Positions 1 through 8,865 are shown, counted from the stretch's first letter. The stretch is 64,000 bases of DNA from Pseudomonas putida (GCF_001976065.1 NZ_MNAH01000009.1:182835-246834), one strand, 5' to 3'. The notes: a model not told the origin generated them from the sequence alone. A program made the numbers and translations.

Positions 1-915
1 CATCTTCGCCAGTTGTTTCTGGTAGAAGGCAATTTGTGCGGCGGTCTCATTGATCGAGCCTGAGCGCGAGAGAAACTGCCCGGTGGCGTCCCTGGCCTGG
101 ACAATCAGCGGGTTTAGCGGTGTTTCTGCGATTTCGGGCGCCAGCGGCGCGCTGTTGCTGAACTCGATTTCGGCGTAGTTCTCCGCCAGATTCACCAAGG
201 TGACGCTCAGGTTGTCGTTGGTGCGGGTTTGGCCGATGTCCTTTTTCGTTAGGTCGAAGCTGTAGAGCCGGCGCGGCGCAATGACTTCCACCTGGCCTTG
301 CAGGCTCACCGGTCGTGGCTGGTTCTTGATATCGACGTCCAGGCCTTCGATGAACGGATAGGTCACCGTCAGGTCGTCAGGGTTGGTCAGGTTTGAGCTC
401 GACGGGCTCAGTTGAATGCCGGGGTCGGTTTCCGACCATTCCGGTTGGAAGGCGATGACCCGTTTGTTGCTCAGGGTAACCGACTGCCATTGCAGGCCAT
501 GGGGAAACAGGAACGCCGCCGGGATGCTGAAGTTGAAGGGGAACACCGGCTGCAGGTCAGTCAGGTAGTCGGAGCTGGATTCCTTGTGCAGGACGAACAG
601 GCCATTGATGTAGGTGTCGACCAAGGCCTGTGGCGTTGGGTAGTGCTTGAGCACGGCGAGGGCGTCTTCGCCGTATTCGGTTTCCACAGGTTTGCTGTCG
701 AGTTTGAGTTGTGCACGCTCGAGTAACAGCAACGAGCCACCCAGCTGGGCTACCGCATCCTTGAGCTTCGGGTCCTCGATGGCGTCCAGGGACTTCTCGA
801 ACTGCGCAGTCTTTTCTTCAAGGCTGACCTGACGCTTCTCGTCGCTGGGCGAGCACGCGCTGAGTAGCAAAGCCAGGCAAATCCCGGCACTCGTTAAAGG
901 CAATCGCCCATCCAT
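1..915 (-). CDS. Putative lipoprotein, 3' end outside window
   Basis: Open reading frame running off the left edge; 305 codons are visible. The start is the ATG whose complement lies at 913-915. The N-terminus is a lipoprotein signal peptide: a short basic start, a hydrophobic stretch and a lipobox LSAC ending at Cys21, so the product is probably anchored in the inner or outer membrane facing the periplasm. The rest is soluble, with no domain I recognise. It is transcribed away from yqhA. Function unknown. The call as a real gene rests on the lipobox, the long uninterrupted frame and codon use like its neighbours. Confidence 0.8.
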   Translation of the reverse strand, partial: MDGRLPLTSAGICLALLLSACSPSDEKRQVSLEEKTAQFEKSLDAIEDPKLKDAVAQLGGSLLLLERAQLKLDSKPVETEYGEDALAVLKHYPTPQALVDTYINGLFVLHKESSSDYLTDLQPVFPFNFSIPAAFLFPHGLQWQSVTLSNKRVIAFQPEWSETDPGIQLSPSSSNLTNPDDLTVTYPFIEGLDVDIKNQPRPVSLQGQVEVIAPRRLYSFDLTKKDIGQTRTNDNLSVTLVNLAENYAEIEFSNSAPLAPEIAETPLNPLIVQARDATGQFLSRSGSINETAAQIAFYQKQLAKM

Positions 916-1074
916 TTCCCGTCTTCCTGTCCGATGTCATTTTGCTGTCAATGGTTTGGACACTAGCAGAAAAAAATTGACACACACGCGCAGGTTGCGG
1001 ATTTACCGATGGTTTCTGAGTGTTACAAGCCGCTGTTATACTTGCGGCCATTTCCAGTCCATATGTGAGATTTA

Positions 1075-1563
1075 ATGGAACGCTTTATCGAAAATGCAAT
1101 GTACGCCTCGCGCTGGCTGCTGGCGCCGATTTACTTCGGCTTGTCTCTGGGGCTGTTGGCACTGGCGCTGAAATTCTTCCAGGAAGTCTTCCACGTCATT
1201 CCCAACGTCTTCTCGATGGCCGAATCGGACCTGATCCTGGTGCTGCTGTCGCTCATTGACATGGCGCTGGTAGGCGGTTTGCTGGTGATGGTGATGATTT
1301 CCGGTTATGAGAACTTCGTTTCTCAACTGGACATCGACGACAACAAGGAGAAGCTCAACTGGTTGGGCACCATGGACTCGTCGTCGCTGAAAATGAAGGT
1401 GGCCGCCTCGATCGTAGCGATCTCGTCCATTCACCTGCTGCGCATCTTCATGGACGCCAAGAACGTCGATCCCGAGCATTTGCAGTGGTATGTCATCATC
1501 CACATGACCTTTGTAGTGTCGGCATTCGCCATGGGTTACCTGGATAAATTGACCAAGCACTAA
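1075..1563 (+). CDS. yqhA: YqhA/UPF0114 family inner membrane protein
   Basis: 162-residue protein of the UPF0114 (YqhA) family, biochemical role unknown. The sequence has about four hydrophobic segments (roughly residues 12-35, 50-75, 105-125 and 138-155) separated by a charged central loop, as expected for a small polytopic inner-membrane protein. Length fits the family. It is followed immediately by a strong stem-loop terminator, so it is probably monocistronic. A TATACT -10-like element at 1037-1042 lies shortly upstream, but a convincing -35 is not obvious. Confidence 0.88.
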   Translation: MERFIENAMYASRWLLAPIYFGLSLGLLALALKFFQEVFHVIPNVFSMAESDLILVLLSLIDMALVGGLLVMVMISGYENFVSQLDIDDNKEKLNWLGTMDSSSLKMKVAASIVAISSIHLLRIFMDAKNVDPEHLQWYVIIHMTFVVSAFAMGYLDKLTKH

Positions 1564-1586
1564 GCCACGGCTGACCTGTACCTCGC

Positions 1587-1623
1587 ACGCCGCCCGTCTG
1601 TTGCAAAACAGACGGGCGGCGTT
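1587..1623 (+). terminator. Intrinsic terminator after yqhA
   Basis: Long GC-rich hairpin with arms ACGCCGCCCGTCTGTT and AACAGACGGGCGGCGT around a short loop, followed by TTGTTT. It lies 24 bases after the yqhA stop codon. Confidence 0.8.
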
Positions 1624-1699
1624 GTTTATGGCTTGTGCTTTGAGGCGCCGAGGCATATCCCTGTAAAGGTGTTGGCTCGCCACTGTGTGAGGTGCGTTC

Positions 1700-1990
1700 A
1701 TGAACCTGCAAGAGTTGAATGCCTATGCCGTCGCCGGAAAGGTCGATGAGCTGAACCTGATCTCGATGGAGGGGGGGATCTACCTGCTGGAGGCGCGTAT
1801 GCATGGCGCGGCGTATCCATTGAACGATGCGCATGGCCAAACGATGAGTCTGCGCTCCGTGGAGCATGCCCGGGATGTGCTGCGTTCCTTTCCAAAGTTG
1901 CACTTCAACCTGGTGCATACCGTGGTTCATGACGAAATGTGCGGGTTGGTTGCCGATCTTGAGGAAAACCTGAAGGTGCCGATCGCCTGA
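1700..1990 (+). CDS. DUF6482 family small protein
   Basis: 96-residue soluble protein without signal peptide or membrane segment. I recognise it as the conserved Pseudomonas small protein that sits between yqhA and the FklB gene (DUF6482-type). No catalytic motif is visible. Function unknown. Confidence 0.75.
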   Translation: MNLQELNAYAVAGKVDELNLISMEGGIYLLEARMHGAAYPLNDAHGQTMSLRSVEHARDVLRSFPKLHFNLVHTVVHDEMCGLVADLEENLKVPIA

Positions 1991-2110
1991 CGCCTCTGAT
2001 CAACGCCACGACAACTGTGCTAGTCTGCTGGCCCTTTTGGTTTCGGGCGCTCCGGGACGCGCTGTGCACGCACGGCCTGTTTCGAGGCGTCCGCACAGCG
2101 GAGCAGTGTC

Positions 2111-2728
2111 ATGTCCGAAGTAAATCTGTCCACCGACGAAACCCGCGTCAGCTACGGCATTGGCCGTCAGCTGGGCGACCAGCTGCGCGACAACCCGCCA
2201 CCGGGCGTTAGCCTGGACGCCATCCTGGCAGGCTTGACCGACGCGTTTGCCGGTCAGCCAAGCCGTGTTGGCCAGGAAGAAATGTCCGCGAGCTTCAAGG
2301 TAATTCGCGAAATCATGCAGGCCGAAGCTGCAGCCAAGGCTGAAGCGGCCGCTGGCGAAGGCCTGGCGTTCCTGGCTGAAAATGCCAAGCGTGAGGGCAT
2401 CACCACCCTGGCTTCCGGCCTGCAGTTCGAAGTACTGACTGCCGGTGAAGGCGCCAAGCCATCCCCTGAAGACACCGTGCGTACCCACTACCACGGCACC
2501 CTGATCGACGGCACTGTGTTCGACAGCTCCTACGAGCGTGGCCAGCCTGCGGAATTCCCGGTTGGTGGCGTGATCGCTGGCTGGACCGAAGCCCTGCAAC
2601 TGATGAATGCCGGCAGCAAATGGCGCCTGTACGTGCCGAGCGAACTGGCTTACGGCGCTCAAGGCGTTGGCAGCATTCCGCCGCACAGCGTACTGGTGTT
2701 CGACGTCGAGCTGCTGGACGTTCTGTAA
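2111..2728 (+). CDS. fklB: FKBP-type peptidyl-prolyl isomerase, FklB type
   Basis: 205-residue two-domain prolyl isomerase. Residues 1-95 are the helical, Ala- and Glu-rich dimerisation domain of the FklB/FkpA/Mip group; residues about 105-205 are the FKBP catalytic domain with recognisable VRTHYHGTLIDGTVFDSS, GWTEALQLM and IPPHSVLVFDVELL stretches. It has no signal peptide, so unlike FkpA it should act in the cytoplasm. It probably catalyses cis-trans isomerisation of Xaa-Pro bonds during folding. A REPIN lies directly downstream. Confidence 0.92.
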   Translation: MSEVNLSTDETRVSYGIGRQLGDQLRDNPPPGVSLDAILAGLTDAFAGQPSRVGQEEMSASFKVIREIMQAEAAAKAEAAAGEGLAFLAENAKREGITTLASGLQFEVLTAGEGAKPSPEDTVRTHYHGTLIDGTVFDSSYERGQPAEFPVGGVIAGWTEALQLMNAGSKWRLYVPSELAYGAQGVGSIPPHSVLVFDVELLDVL

Positions 2729-2757
2729 TGCCCGGCCCGATATGACCTCGGGCTAAT

Positions 2758-2847
2758 GTGGGAGCGGGCTTGCTCGCGATGGCGTTGGTTCAGTCGACAA
2801 ATACGTTGCCTGACACACCGCTTTCGCTGGCAAGCCCGCTCCTGCAG
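2758..2847. repeat. REPIN (paired REP palindromes)
   Basis: Two inverted REP arms: TGTGGGAGCGGGCTTGCTCG at the left and its counterpart GCAAGCCCGCTCCTGCA at the right, about 45 bases apart. It lies between the convergent fklB and the 85-residue gene, and may also end transcription in both directions. Confidence 0.85.
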
Positions 2848-2859
2848 GTTTAACGATTT

Positions 2860-3117
2860 TCATATTTCGATCTTGTGCTGCAGCTCATTGGTCGGGCGCA
2901 ACGCCCGGGCATAGCAGAACAGGAACAGGTTGCGCACCACTTCCTTGAGCACTACCGGCTCGCTGGAACTCAACCCATTGACGTCCAGGTCACCTTGATC
3001 CTGCAGTTCGTTCAAGGCTTCCTCTTCCAGCACGGCACAGACTTCCCCGGTTTCCCGATGCAGGATCCTGAGGTAGGGGTGTGGGCGGTCCAGCCAGGCA
3101 TCGATCAAATAAGTCAT
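2860..3117 (-). CDS. Conserved hypothetical protein (PA4570-like)
   Basis: 85-residue soluble protein with an acidic centre and no recognisable domain. It matches my recollection of the P. aeruginosa protein PA4570, which is reported among genes induced by iron starvation. Consistent with that, a Fur-box-like sequence lies 26 bases upstream of the start codon. The function is not known. Confidence 0.78.
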   Translation of the reverse strand: MTYLIDAWLDRPHPYLRILHRETGEVCAVLEEEALNELQDQGDLDVNGLSSSEPVVLKEVVRNLFLFCYARALRPTNELQHKIEI

Positions 3118-3142
3118 GTTCTCATCTCCGTTGATTGAGATT

Positions 3143-3162
3143 GATGAGAATAATTCCTATTC
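3143..3162 (-). promoter_or_regulatory. Candidate Fur box upstream of the PA4570-like gene
   Basis: The top strand reads GATGAGAATAATTCCTATTC, partly palindromic and resembling the Fur consensus GATAATGATAATCATTATC (one half matches 6 of 7 positions of the TGATAAT half site, the other only 4 of 7). It is AT-rich within GC-rich surroundings and sits at the expected promoter position. Inferred, not proven. Confidence 0.45.
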
Positions 3163-3323
3163 AATAAATAGCAAGGGCCTATGACCGCTTTGGGCTTTTT
3201 TCAGGGTAAAGATTGCGTAAGGTCAAAACGGCTGGCGTTTGGCTATTGCGGGGAGGTGTCCGGGGAGGCGGGGTAGGGTGTAGCGCCAGCCCGCGACAAG
3301 GCGTGGGCTGGCATACAGCTGAA

Positions 3324-3665
3324 TCAGACTTTTCTGACGAATTCGGATTTGAGCTTCATCGGGCCGATGCCGTCGATCTTGCAGTCGATGTCGTGATCGC
3401 CGTCGCACAGGCGGATGTTCTTGACCTTGGTGCCGACCTTGACCACCAGCGACGTGCCCTTGACCTTGAGATCCTTGATCACGGTGATGGTGTCACCGTC
3501 CTGCAGGACATTGCCGACCGAATCCTTTTTCACGGCGTCATCGGCCACGGCTTCGGCTTCACCGCTGGCGGACCATTCGTGGGCGCACTCGGGGCAGATC
3601 AGTTGGGCGCCGTCTTCGTAGGTGTATTCGGAATTGCATTTCGGGCAGGGTGGCAACGTGCTCAC
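3324..3665 (-). CDS. yjdM: Zinc-ribbon protein YjdM (PhnA family)
   Basis: 113-residue protein with an N-terminal zinc ribbon (Cys7, Cys10, Cys24, Cys27 in two CPxC knuckles) followed by the compact C-terminal beta domain of the YjdM/PhnA family, including the DGDTITVIKDLKVKG segment. The family is often called the alkylphosphonate utilisation operon protein PhnA, but the name is historical and does not show phosphonate metabolism. No phn genes are nearby. Confidence 0.9.
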   Translation of the reverse strand: MSTLPPCPKCNSEYTYEDGAQLICPECAHEWSASGEAEAVADDAVKKDSVGNVLQDGDTITVIKDLKVKGTSLVVKVGTKVKNIRLCDGDHDIDCKIDGIGPMKLKSEFVRKV

Positions 3666-3746
3666 TAAGGCTCCTTTGGATTCAGGATCGCTAAAAAGCG
3701 CACATTATATAGGGTTTTAGGCGGGAGAGGGCGTAGTGCTGACAAA

Positions 3747-3778
3747 CCTGTGGGAGCGAGCAAGCCCGCTCCCACAGG
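3747..3778. repeat. Short REP-like palindrome between ispB and yjdM
   Basis: A single compact palindrome with arms CCTGTGGGAGCG and CGCTCCCACAGG. It is related to the REPINs elsewhere in the window but has almost no spacer. It lies 13 bases beyond the ispB stop and may act as its terminator. Confidence 0.75.
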
Positions 3779-3790
3779 GGAAGTTCGTTG

Positions 3791-4759
3791 TCAGTGGGTG
3801 CGGGCTACTGCGAACTCGCTGAGTTCGACCAATGCATCGCGATACTCGCTGGCAGGCAGCGCATCGAGGCATTTGATCGCACGGGCCACGTAATCACGGG
3901 CCAGTTGCGCGGTGTATTCCAGCGAGCCGGAGGCTTCCACGGCTTCGCGGATGTTCTCCAGGTCCTCGATGCCGCCTTTCTGGATTGCCTTGCGCACCAG
4001 TGCAGCCTGCTCCGACGTACCTTCGCGCATGGTGTAGATCAGCGGCAGGGTCGGCTTGCCTTCGGCCAGGTCGTCACCGACGTTCTTGCCCAGGGTCTCG
4101 GCATCGCCTTTGTAGTCCAGCAGGTCGTCGACCAGTTGGAAGGCCACCCCCAGATGGTCACCGAAGGTGCGCAACGCTTCGCACTGCTCAGGCGTCGCAC
4201 CGGCCAGGGCGGCCGCACTGTGGGTCGAGGCCTCGAAGAGCATCGCGGTCTTGCCGCGGATGACTTCCATGTAGGTTTCTTCGGTGGTGCTGGCGTCGCG
4301 GACCTTCGACAGCTGCAATACCTCGCCTTCGGCGATGATGCGCGTGGCTTGCGAAAGGATTTTCATCACCGGCATGGAGCCCAGCTCGACCATCATTTCG
4401 AAGGAACGCGAATACAGGAAGTCGCCCACCAGCACGCTCGGCGCATTGCCCCACATGGCATTGGCGGTCGAGCGGCCACGGCGCATGCCGGACATGTCGA
4501 CCACGTCGTCATGCAGCAGGGTGGCGGTGTGCAGGAATTCGATGGTCGCGGCCAACAGGCGCAGGTCGTCGCCTTCACGGCCAAGGGCCTTGCCACACAG
4601 CAGCACTAACAATGGACGCAGGCGTTTACCGCCGGCCGAGGTAATGTAATCGCCGATTTTCGATACCAGCGGCACTCGGGAAGTCAGCTGCTTCTTGATG
4701 ATGCCGTCGACGGCGCTAAAATCGTCCGCCACCGCGCGGTAGAAAGCTTGGGGTTGCAT
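3791..4759 (-). CDS. ispB: Octaprenyl/polyprenyl diphosphate synthase IspB
   Basis: 322-residue trans-prenyltransferase that extends farnesyl diphosphate with isopentenyl units to make the ubiquinone side chain. Both aspartate-rich motifs are present: DDVVD at 84-88 and DDLLD at 211-215, as well as GGKRLRP (43-49) near the N-terminus. Length is normal for the family. It is divergent from rplU, as in many gammaproteobacteria. Confidence 0.96.
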   Translation of the reverse strand: MQPQAFYRAVADDFSAVDGIIKKQLTSRVPLVSKIGDYITSAGGKRLRPLLVLLCGKALGREGDDLRLLAATIEFLHTATLLHDDVVDMSGMRRGRSTANAMWGNAPSVLVGDFLYSRSFEMMVELGSMPVMKILSQATRIIAEGEVLQLSKVRDASTTEETYMEVIRGKTAMLFEASTHSAAALAGATPEQCEALRTFGDHLGVAFQLVDDLLDYKGDAETLGKNVGDDLAEGKPTLPLIYTMREGTSEQAALVRKAIQKGGIEDLENIREAVEASGSLEYTAQLARDYVARAIKCLDALPASEYRDALVELSEFAVARTH

Positions 4760-4838
4760 CAGCGACAGTTGCTCCAGAAGGGTTGCGCGGCATGCTAGGA
4801 CCCACGCCTGCAGGTGTCAAGGCGCGATGGACGGCCTA

Positions 4839-4867
4839 TTGCAAGGCGCTCGTGCCTTGCGTACAAT
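4839..4867 (+). promoter_or_regulatory. Sigma-70 promoter of rplU-rpmA
   Basis: TTGCAA (4839-4844), a 17-base spacer, then TACAAT (4862-4867). Transcription would start near 4875, leaving a 5' leader of about 125 bases before rplU, long enough for leader-level control. Confidence 0.7.
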
Positions 4868-4998
4868 CGCGCACCCTGAACTTCCTGGGCAGCACCTGCC
4901 TTACGCAATTGCAAGTGGGCCTCCAGCCCCATGCAGCCATGCCAGCCAATACCTCTTCTTATAAAGAGCTGGGTGAGCAGGATTATCGGAGAAATACC

Positions 4999-5313
4999 AT
5001 GTCTTATGCAGTAATCGTTACTGGCGGCAAGCAGTACAAAGTCGCCCCAGGTGAATACCTGAAGATCGAAAAACTGGAAATCGCTACCGGCGAATCCGTT
5101 ACCTTTGATCGCGTTCTGTTGGTTGCCAATGGCGACGACGTGAATATCGGCGCTCCAGTTGTTGCTGGCGCTACCGTTGTGGCTGAAGTGATCTCCCAAG
5201 GTCGTCACGATAAAGTCCGCATCATCAAGTTCCGTCGCCGTAAGCACCACATGAAGCGTATGGGCCACCGCCAGTGGTACACCGAGATCAAAATCACCGG
5301 TATTCAGGCTTAA
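4999..5313 (+). CDS. rplU: 50S ribosomal protein L21
   Basis: 104-residue L21 beginning MSYAVIVTGGKQYKV. The in-frame codons upstream are leader sequence and not part of the protein. A GGAG-like ribosome-binding site precedes the ATG at 4999. The highly basic KFRRRKHHMKRMGHRQ tract is the family's 23S rRNA-binding region. First gene of the rplU-rpmA pair. Confidence 0.98.
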   Translation: MSYAVIVTGGKQYKVAPGEYLKIEKLEIATGESVTFDRVLLVANGDDVNIGAPVVAGATVVAEVISQGRHDKVRIIKFRRRKHHMKRMGHRQWYTEIKITGIQA

Positions 5314-5348
5314 TTACAGCCTAATTCCTCACTAGGAGAATTGAACTC

Positions 5349-5606
5349 ATGGCACACAAAAAAGCTGGTGGTAGTACCCGTAACGGTCGCGACTCAGAAG
5401 CCAAACGCCTTGGCGTGAAGATGTATGGCGGCCAGGCTATCAAAGCAGGCAACATCATCGTGCGTCAGCGCGGCACCCAATTCCACGCTGGCTACGGCGT
5501 TGGCATGGGTAAAGATCACACTCTCTTCGCTAAAGTCGAAGGCGTGATCAAGTTCGAAGTAAAAGGCGCCTTCGGTCGTCGTTACGTGAGCGTAGTCGCG
5601 GCTTAA
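5349..5606 (+). CDS. rpmA: 50S ribosomal protein L27
   Basis: 85-residue L27 with the conserved N-terminus MAHKKAGGSTRNGRDS that reaches toward the peptidyl transferase centre. It lies 35 bases after rplU, with an AGGAG ribosome-binding site, and is followed by an intrinsic terminator. Confidence 0.98.
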   Translation: MAHKKAGGSTRNGRDSEAKRLGVKMYGGQAIKAGNIIVRQRGTQFHAGYGVGMGKDHTLFAKVEGVIKFEVKGAFGRRYVSVVAA

Positions 5607-5621
5607 TTGCGCGATCGCTGG

Positions 5622-5650
5622 AAAAGCCCTGTCTCGCGACGGGGCTTTTT
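5622..5650 (+). terminator. Terminator of rplU-rpmA
   Basis: Hairpin AAAAGCCCTGTC / GACGGGGCTTTTT with a terminal T run, 16 bases after the rpmA stop. Confidence 0.88.
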
Positions 5651-5801
5651 CGTTTGTGGGGTGAGTCTCTTGCAAAGCTGTTTGTATGGGCTGTCGGCGT
5701 ACGATGTAGGTATCGTGGTTTGGGGTCGCTGCGCTCATTTTTGCAAGAGTCTTATGTCTTGATTGTTTTTCGGCTCGTCCGTATGGCGAGAGGCGTTTGT
5801 T

Positions 5802-7025
5802 ATGAAGTTTGTTGATGAAGTATCGATTCGAGTAAAAGCCGGTGACGGCGGCAACGGTTGCATGAGCTTCCGTCGCGAAAAATTCATCGAAAACGGTGGT
5901 CCTAACGGCGGTGATGGTGGTGATGGCGGTTCCATCTATATGATGGCCGACGAGAACCTCAACACCCTGGTCGACTACCGTTACACCCGGCACTTCGATG
6001 CCGAGCGTGGCTCCAACGGCGGCAGCACCGACTGCACCGGCAAGAAGGGTGAGGATCTGATCCTGCGTGTGCCGGTTGGTACCACAGTGATTGACTCTGC
6101 CACCCAGGAAGTGATTGGCGACCTGACCAAGGCTGGCCAGAAACTGCTGGTGGCTCATGGTGGCTGGCACGGTCTGGGTAACACTCGTTTCAAATCCAGT
6201 ACCAACCGTGCGCCACGCCAGACCACGCCGGGCAAGCCGGGCGAGCAGCGTGACCTCAAGCTGGAAATGAAAGTGCTGGCGGACGTGGGTCTGCTGGGCT
6301 TGCCGAACGCGGGTAAAAGCACCTTCATTCGTTCGGTCTCGGCCGCCAAGCCGAAAGTCGCCGATTATCCGTTCACCACCCTGGTGCCGAACCTGGGTGT
6401 GGTCAGTGTCGATCGCTGGAAAAGCTTCGTGGTCGCGGACATTCCGGGGTTGATCGAAGGCGCTTCCGACGGCGCCGGCCTGGGGATTCGCTTCCTCAAG
6501 CACTTGTCGCGTACCCGCCTGCTGCTGCACCTCGTCGACATGGCCCCGCTGGACGATACCAGTGCTCCGGACGCTGCCGAAGTCATCGTCAACGAGCTGA
6601 CCAAGTTCAGCCCGTCCCTGGCTGAGCGCGATCGTTGGTTGATCCTGAACAAGTGCGACCAGATCCTCGAGGAAGAGCACGACGAGCGCGTCAAGGAAAT
6701 CGTCGAACGCCTCGAGTGGACCGGTCCAGTCTATGTGATCTCGGCCATCGCCAAGCAGAACACCGAGCGCCTGTGTCATGACATCATGCGTTACCTGGAA
6801 GATCGTGCTGATCGACTGGCTAACGACCCGGCTTACAAGGAAGAGTTGGCTGACCTCGATCAGCGTATCGAGGATGAAGCCCGTGCCCAGTTGCAGGCGC
6901 TGGACGATCAGCGTGCACTGCGTCGCAGCGGCGTGAAGTCGGTCCACGACATCGGTGACGATGATTGGGATGAAGAAGATGTGGATGACGAAGACGGTCC
7001 GGAAATCATTTACGTGCGTGACTGA
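5802..7025 (+). CDS. obg: GTPase Obg/CgtA
   Basis: 407-residue ribosome-associated GTPase involved in 50S maturation and stress control. Domains: glycine-rich Obg fold (1-158), G domain with P-loop GLPNAGKS (166-173) and DIPGL (213-217), the NKCD base-recognition motif, and a strongly acidic C-terminal tail typical of Pseudomonas. The ATG at 5802 (MKFVDEV) is chosen over the frame opening at 5763 because it matches the family N-terminus. It follows rpmA, the usual arrangement, but behind a terminator. Confidence 0.97.
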   Translation: MKFVDEVSIRVKAGDGGNGCMSFRREKFIENGGPNGGDGGDGGSIYMMADENLNTLVDYRYTRHFDAERGSNGGSTDCTGKKGEDLILRVPVGTTVIDSATQEVIGDLTKAGQKLLVAHGGWHGLGNTRFKSSTNRAPRQTTPGKPGEQRDLKLEMKVLADVGLLGLPNAGKSTFIRSVSAAKPKVADYPFTTLVPNLGVVSVDRWKSFVVADIPGLIEGASDGAGLGIRFLKHLSRTRLLLHLVDMAPLDDTSAPDAAEVIVNELTKFSPSLAERDRWLILNKCDQILEEEHDERVKEIVERLEWTGPVYVISAIAKQNTERLCHDIMRYLEDRADRLANDPAYKEELADLDQRIEDEARAQLQALDDQRALRRSGVKSVHDIGDDDWDEEDVDDEDGPEIIYVRD

Positions 7026-7044
7026 TTCGTTGCGATAGACTTAA

Positions 7045-7069
7045 GCGCCGCTCAATCGAGCGGCGTTTT
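7045..7069 (+). terminator. Terminator after obg
   Basis: Hairpin GCGCCGCTC / GAGCGGCG with loop AATC, followed by TTTTA, 20 bases after the obg stop. Confidence 0.8.
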
Positions 7070-7162
7070 AGTATCCGGAAATCGATCGTTGGTCACGAAT
7101 AACCACGAATAACGTCATGGGCAGTGCCAGGTCGCGCTGCCCTCAAGCTAAGGTTGAAGATG

Positions 7163-8281
7163 ATGCGGAGCAAGGTGACAGGTGCGCAGCGTTGGGTCGT
7201 GAAGATCGGCAGCGCTTTGCTGACGGCGGACGGCAAGGGCCTGGATCGCGCGGCAATGGGTGTCTGGGTTGAACAGATGGTGGCCTTGCATGAGGCGGGT
7301 GTCGAGCTGGTGCTGGTGTCCTCCGGGGCGGTGGCGGCCGGCATGAGCCGTCTGGGCTGGACTGCTCGACCCAGTGCGATGCACGAGCTCCAGGCCGCTG
7401 CTGCAATCGGCCAGATGGGCTTGGTGCAGGCCTGGGAATCGAGCTTTGCCGAGCATGGCCGGCACACTGCGCAGATTCTCCTCACCCACGATGACCTGTC
7501 TGATCGCAAGCGCTACCTGAATGCGCGCAGCACCTTGCGCGCGCTGGTCGAGTTGAAGGTCATCCCGGTGATCAACGAGAACGACACCGTGGTTACCGAC
7601 GAAATCCGTTTCGGCGACAACGATACGCTTGCGGCACTGGTGGCCAATCTGGTCGAGGCTGACCTGCTGGTGATCCTGACGGATCGCGATGGCATGTTTG
7701 ATGCTGATCCGCGCAATAACCCTGATGCCCAGCTGATCTACGAAGCGCGCGCCGATGATCCGGCGCTCGATGCGGTGGCCGGTGGTACCGGCGGTGCGCT
7801 GGGGCGTGGCGGCATGCAGACCAAGCTGCGGGCGGCGCGCCTGGCGGCGCGGTCCGGTGCGCATACGATCATCGTCGGTGGTCGCCTGGAGCGTGTACTG
7901 GATCGCCTCAAGGCGGGTGAGCGCATCGGCACCTTGCTCTCGCCTGAGCGCGGCATGCTGGCGGCGCGCAAACAATGGCTGGCCGGGCATCTGCAAACCC
8001 GTGGCACCCTGGTGCTGGATGCGGGGGCGGTGACGGCGTTGTCCCAGGGCAACAAGAGCCTGCTGCCGGTTGGGGTCAAATTGGTCCAAGGCAGCTTCCG
8101 TCGCGGCGAAATGGTGGTCTGCGTGGCGCCCGACGGTCGTGAAATTGCCCGTGGGCTGGCCAACTACAGTGCGCTGGAAGCACAAAAAATCATCGGTCAG
8201 TCGTCTGAGGCGATTGTCGGTCTCTTGGGTTATATGGCGGAGCCGGAACTGGTTCATCGCGATAACCTGATCCTGGTCTGA
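7163..8281 (+). CDS. proB: Glutamate 5-kinase
   Basis: 372-residue kinase for the first step of proline synthesis. Residues 1-260 form the amino-acid kinase domain (VVKIGSALLT, VSSGAVAAG, NENDTV, and GTGGALGRGGMQTK with the substrate-binding lysine); residues about 275-360 form a C-terminal PUA domain. The start at 7163 (MRSKVTGAQ) fits the family; the frame is open 13 codons further upstream. It clusters with obg as in other pseudomonads. Confidence 0.97.
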   Translation: MRSKVTGAQRWVVKIGSALLTADGKGLDRAAMGVWVEQMVALHEAGVELVLVSSGAVAAGMSRLGWTARPSAMHELQAAAAIGQMGLVQAWESSFAEHGRHTAQILLTHDDLSDRKRYLNARSTLRALVELKVIPVINENDTVVTDEIRFGDNDTLAALVANLVEADLLVILTDRDGMFDADPRNNPDAQLIYEARADDPALDAVAGGTGGALGRGGMQTKLRAARLAARSGAHTIIVGGRLERVLDRLKAGERIGTLLSPERGMLAARKQWLAGHLQTRGTLVLDAGAVTALSQGNKSLLPVGVKLVQGSFRRGEMVVCVAPDGREIARGLANYSALEAQKIIGQSSEAIVGLLGYMAEPELVHRDNLILV

Positions 8282-8292
8282 AGGAATACCTG

Positions 8293-8757
8293 ATGCGCGT
8301 GGCAAAAGGATTATTGGGGTTGCTGTTGGCGATGCCGTTGCTGGTATCGGCCGAGGAAATTGGCCAGGTGTCGACGGTGTTCAAGTTTGTCGGCCCGAAC
8401 GATCGCATCGTGGTCGAGGCCTTTGATGATCCCAAGGTCGAGGGAGTGACGTGCTACCTGTCGCGGGCCAAGACCGGTGGCGTGAAGGGTGGGCTTGGAT
8501 TGGCCGAGGATCGCGCCGAGGCGTCCATCGCCTGTCGCCAGGTCGGGCCCATCAGCTTCAAGGGTGAGCTCAAGGACGGCGACGAGGTGTTCAAGGAGCG
8601 TACGTCCCTGGTATTCAAGACCATGCAGGTGGTGCGGTTCCTCGACAAGAAGCGCAATACGCTGGTGTATCTGGTCTACAGCGATCGCTTGATCGAGGGC
8701 AGTCCGCAGAACGCGGTGACGGCGATTCCAATCTTGCCGTGGGCTCACGCTCAGTAA
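8293..8757 (+). CDS. CreA family periplasmic protein
   Basis: 154-residue protein of the CreA family. A signal peptide ending near VSA-EE (residues 18-21) directs it to the periplasm. The core contains the family stretches VSTVFKFVGPNDRIVVEAFDD and CYLSRAKTGG. It starts 11 bases after proB, so it is likely co-transcribed. The biochemical role is unknown, and the name does not imply a link to the CreBC system. Confidence 0.85.
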   Translation: MRVAKGLLGLLLAMPLLVSAEEIGQVSTVFKFVGPNDRIVVEAFDDPKVEGVTCYLSRAKTGGVKGGLGLAEDRAEASIACRQVGPISFKGELKDGDEVFKERTSLVFKTMQVVRFLDKKRNTLVYLVYSDRLIEGSPQNAVTAIPILPWAHAQ

Positions 8758-8773
8758 TTTCACACAATCAGAA

Positions 8774-8865
8774 CTGTGGGAGCGGGCTTGCTCGCGAAGG
8801 CGGCGTGTCGGTCAATATTGAGGTCGACTGACGCTGCGCATTCGCGAGCAAGCCCACTCCCGCAG
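8774..8865. repeat. REPIN between the CreA gene and rpsT
   Basis: Arms CTGTGGGAGCGGGCTTGCTC and GAGCAAGCCCACTCCCGCAG, about 50 bases apart, followed by a run of T residues on the top strand. Probably doubles as the terminator of proB-creA-like. Confidence 0.88.

Noticed and set aside
5394..6947. 517-codon open frame antisense to rpmA and obg
   Set aside because: Lies opposite two certain genes and reads like a reverse-complement shadow; low-complexity composition.
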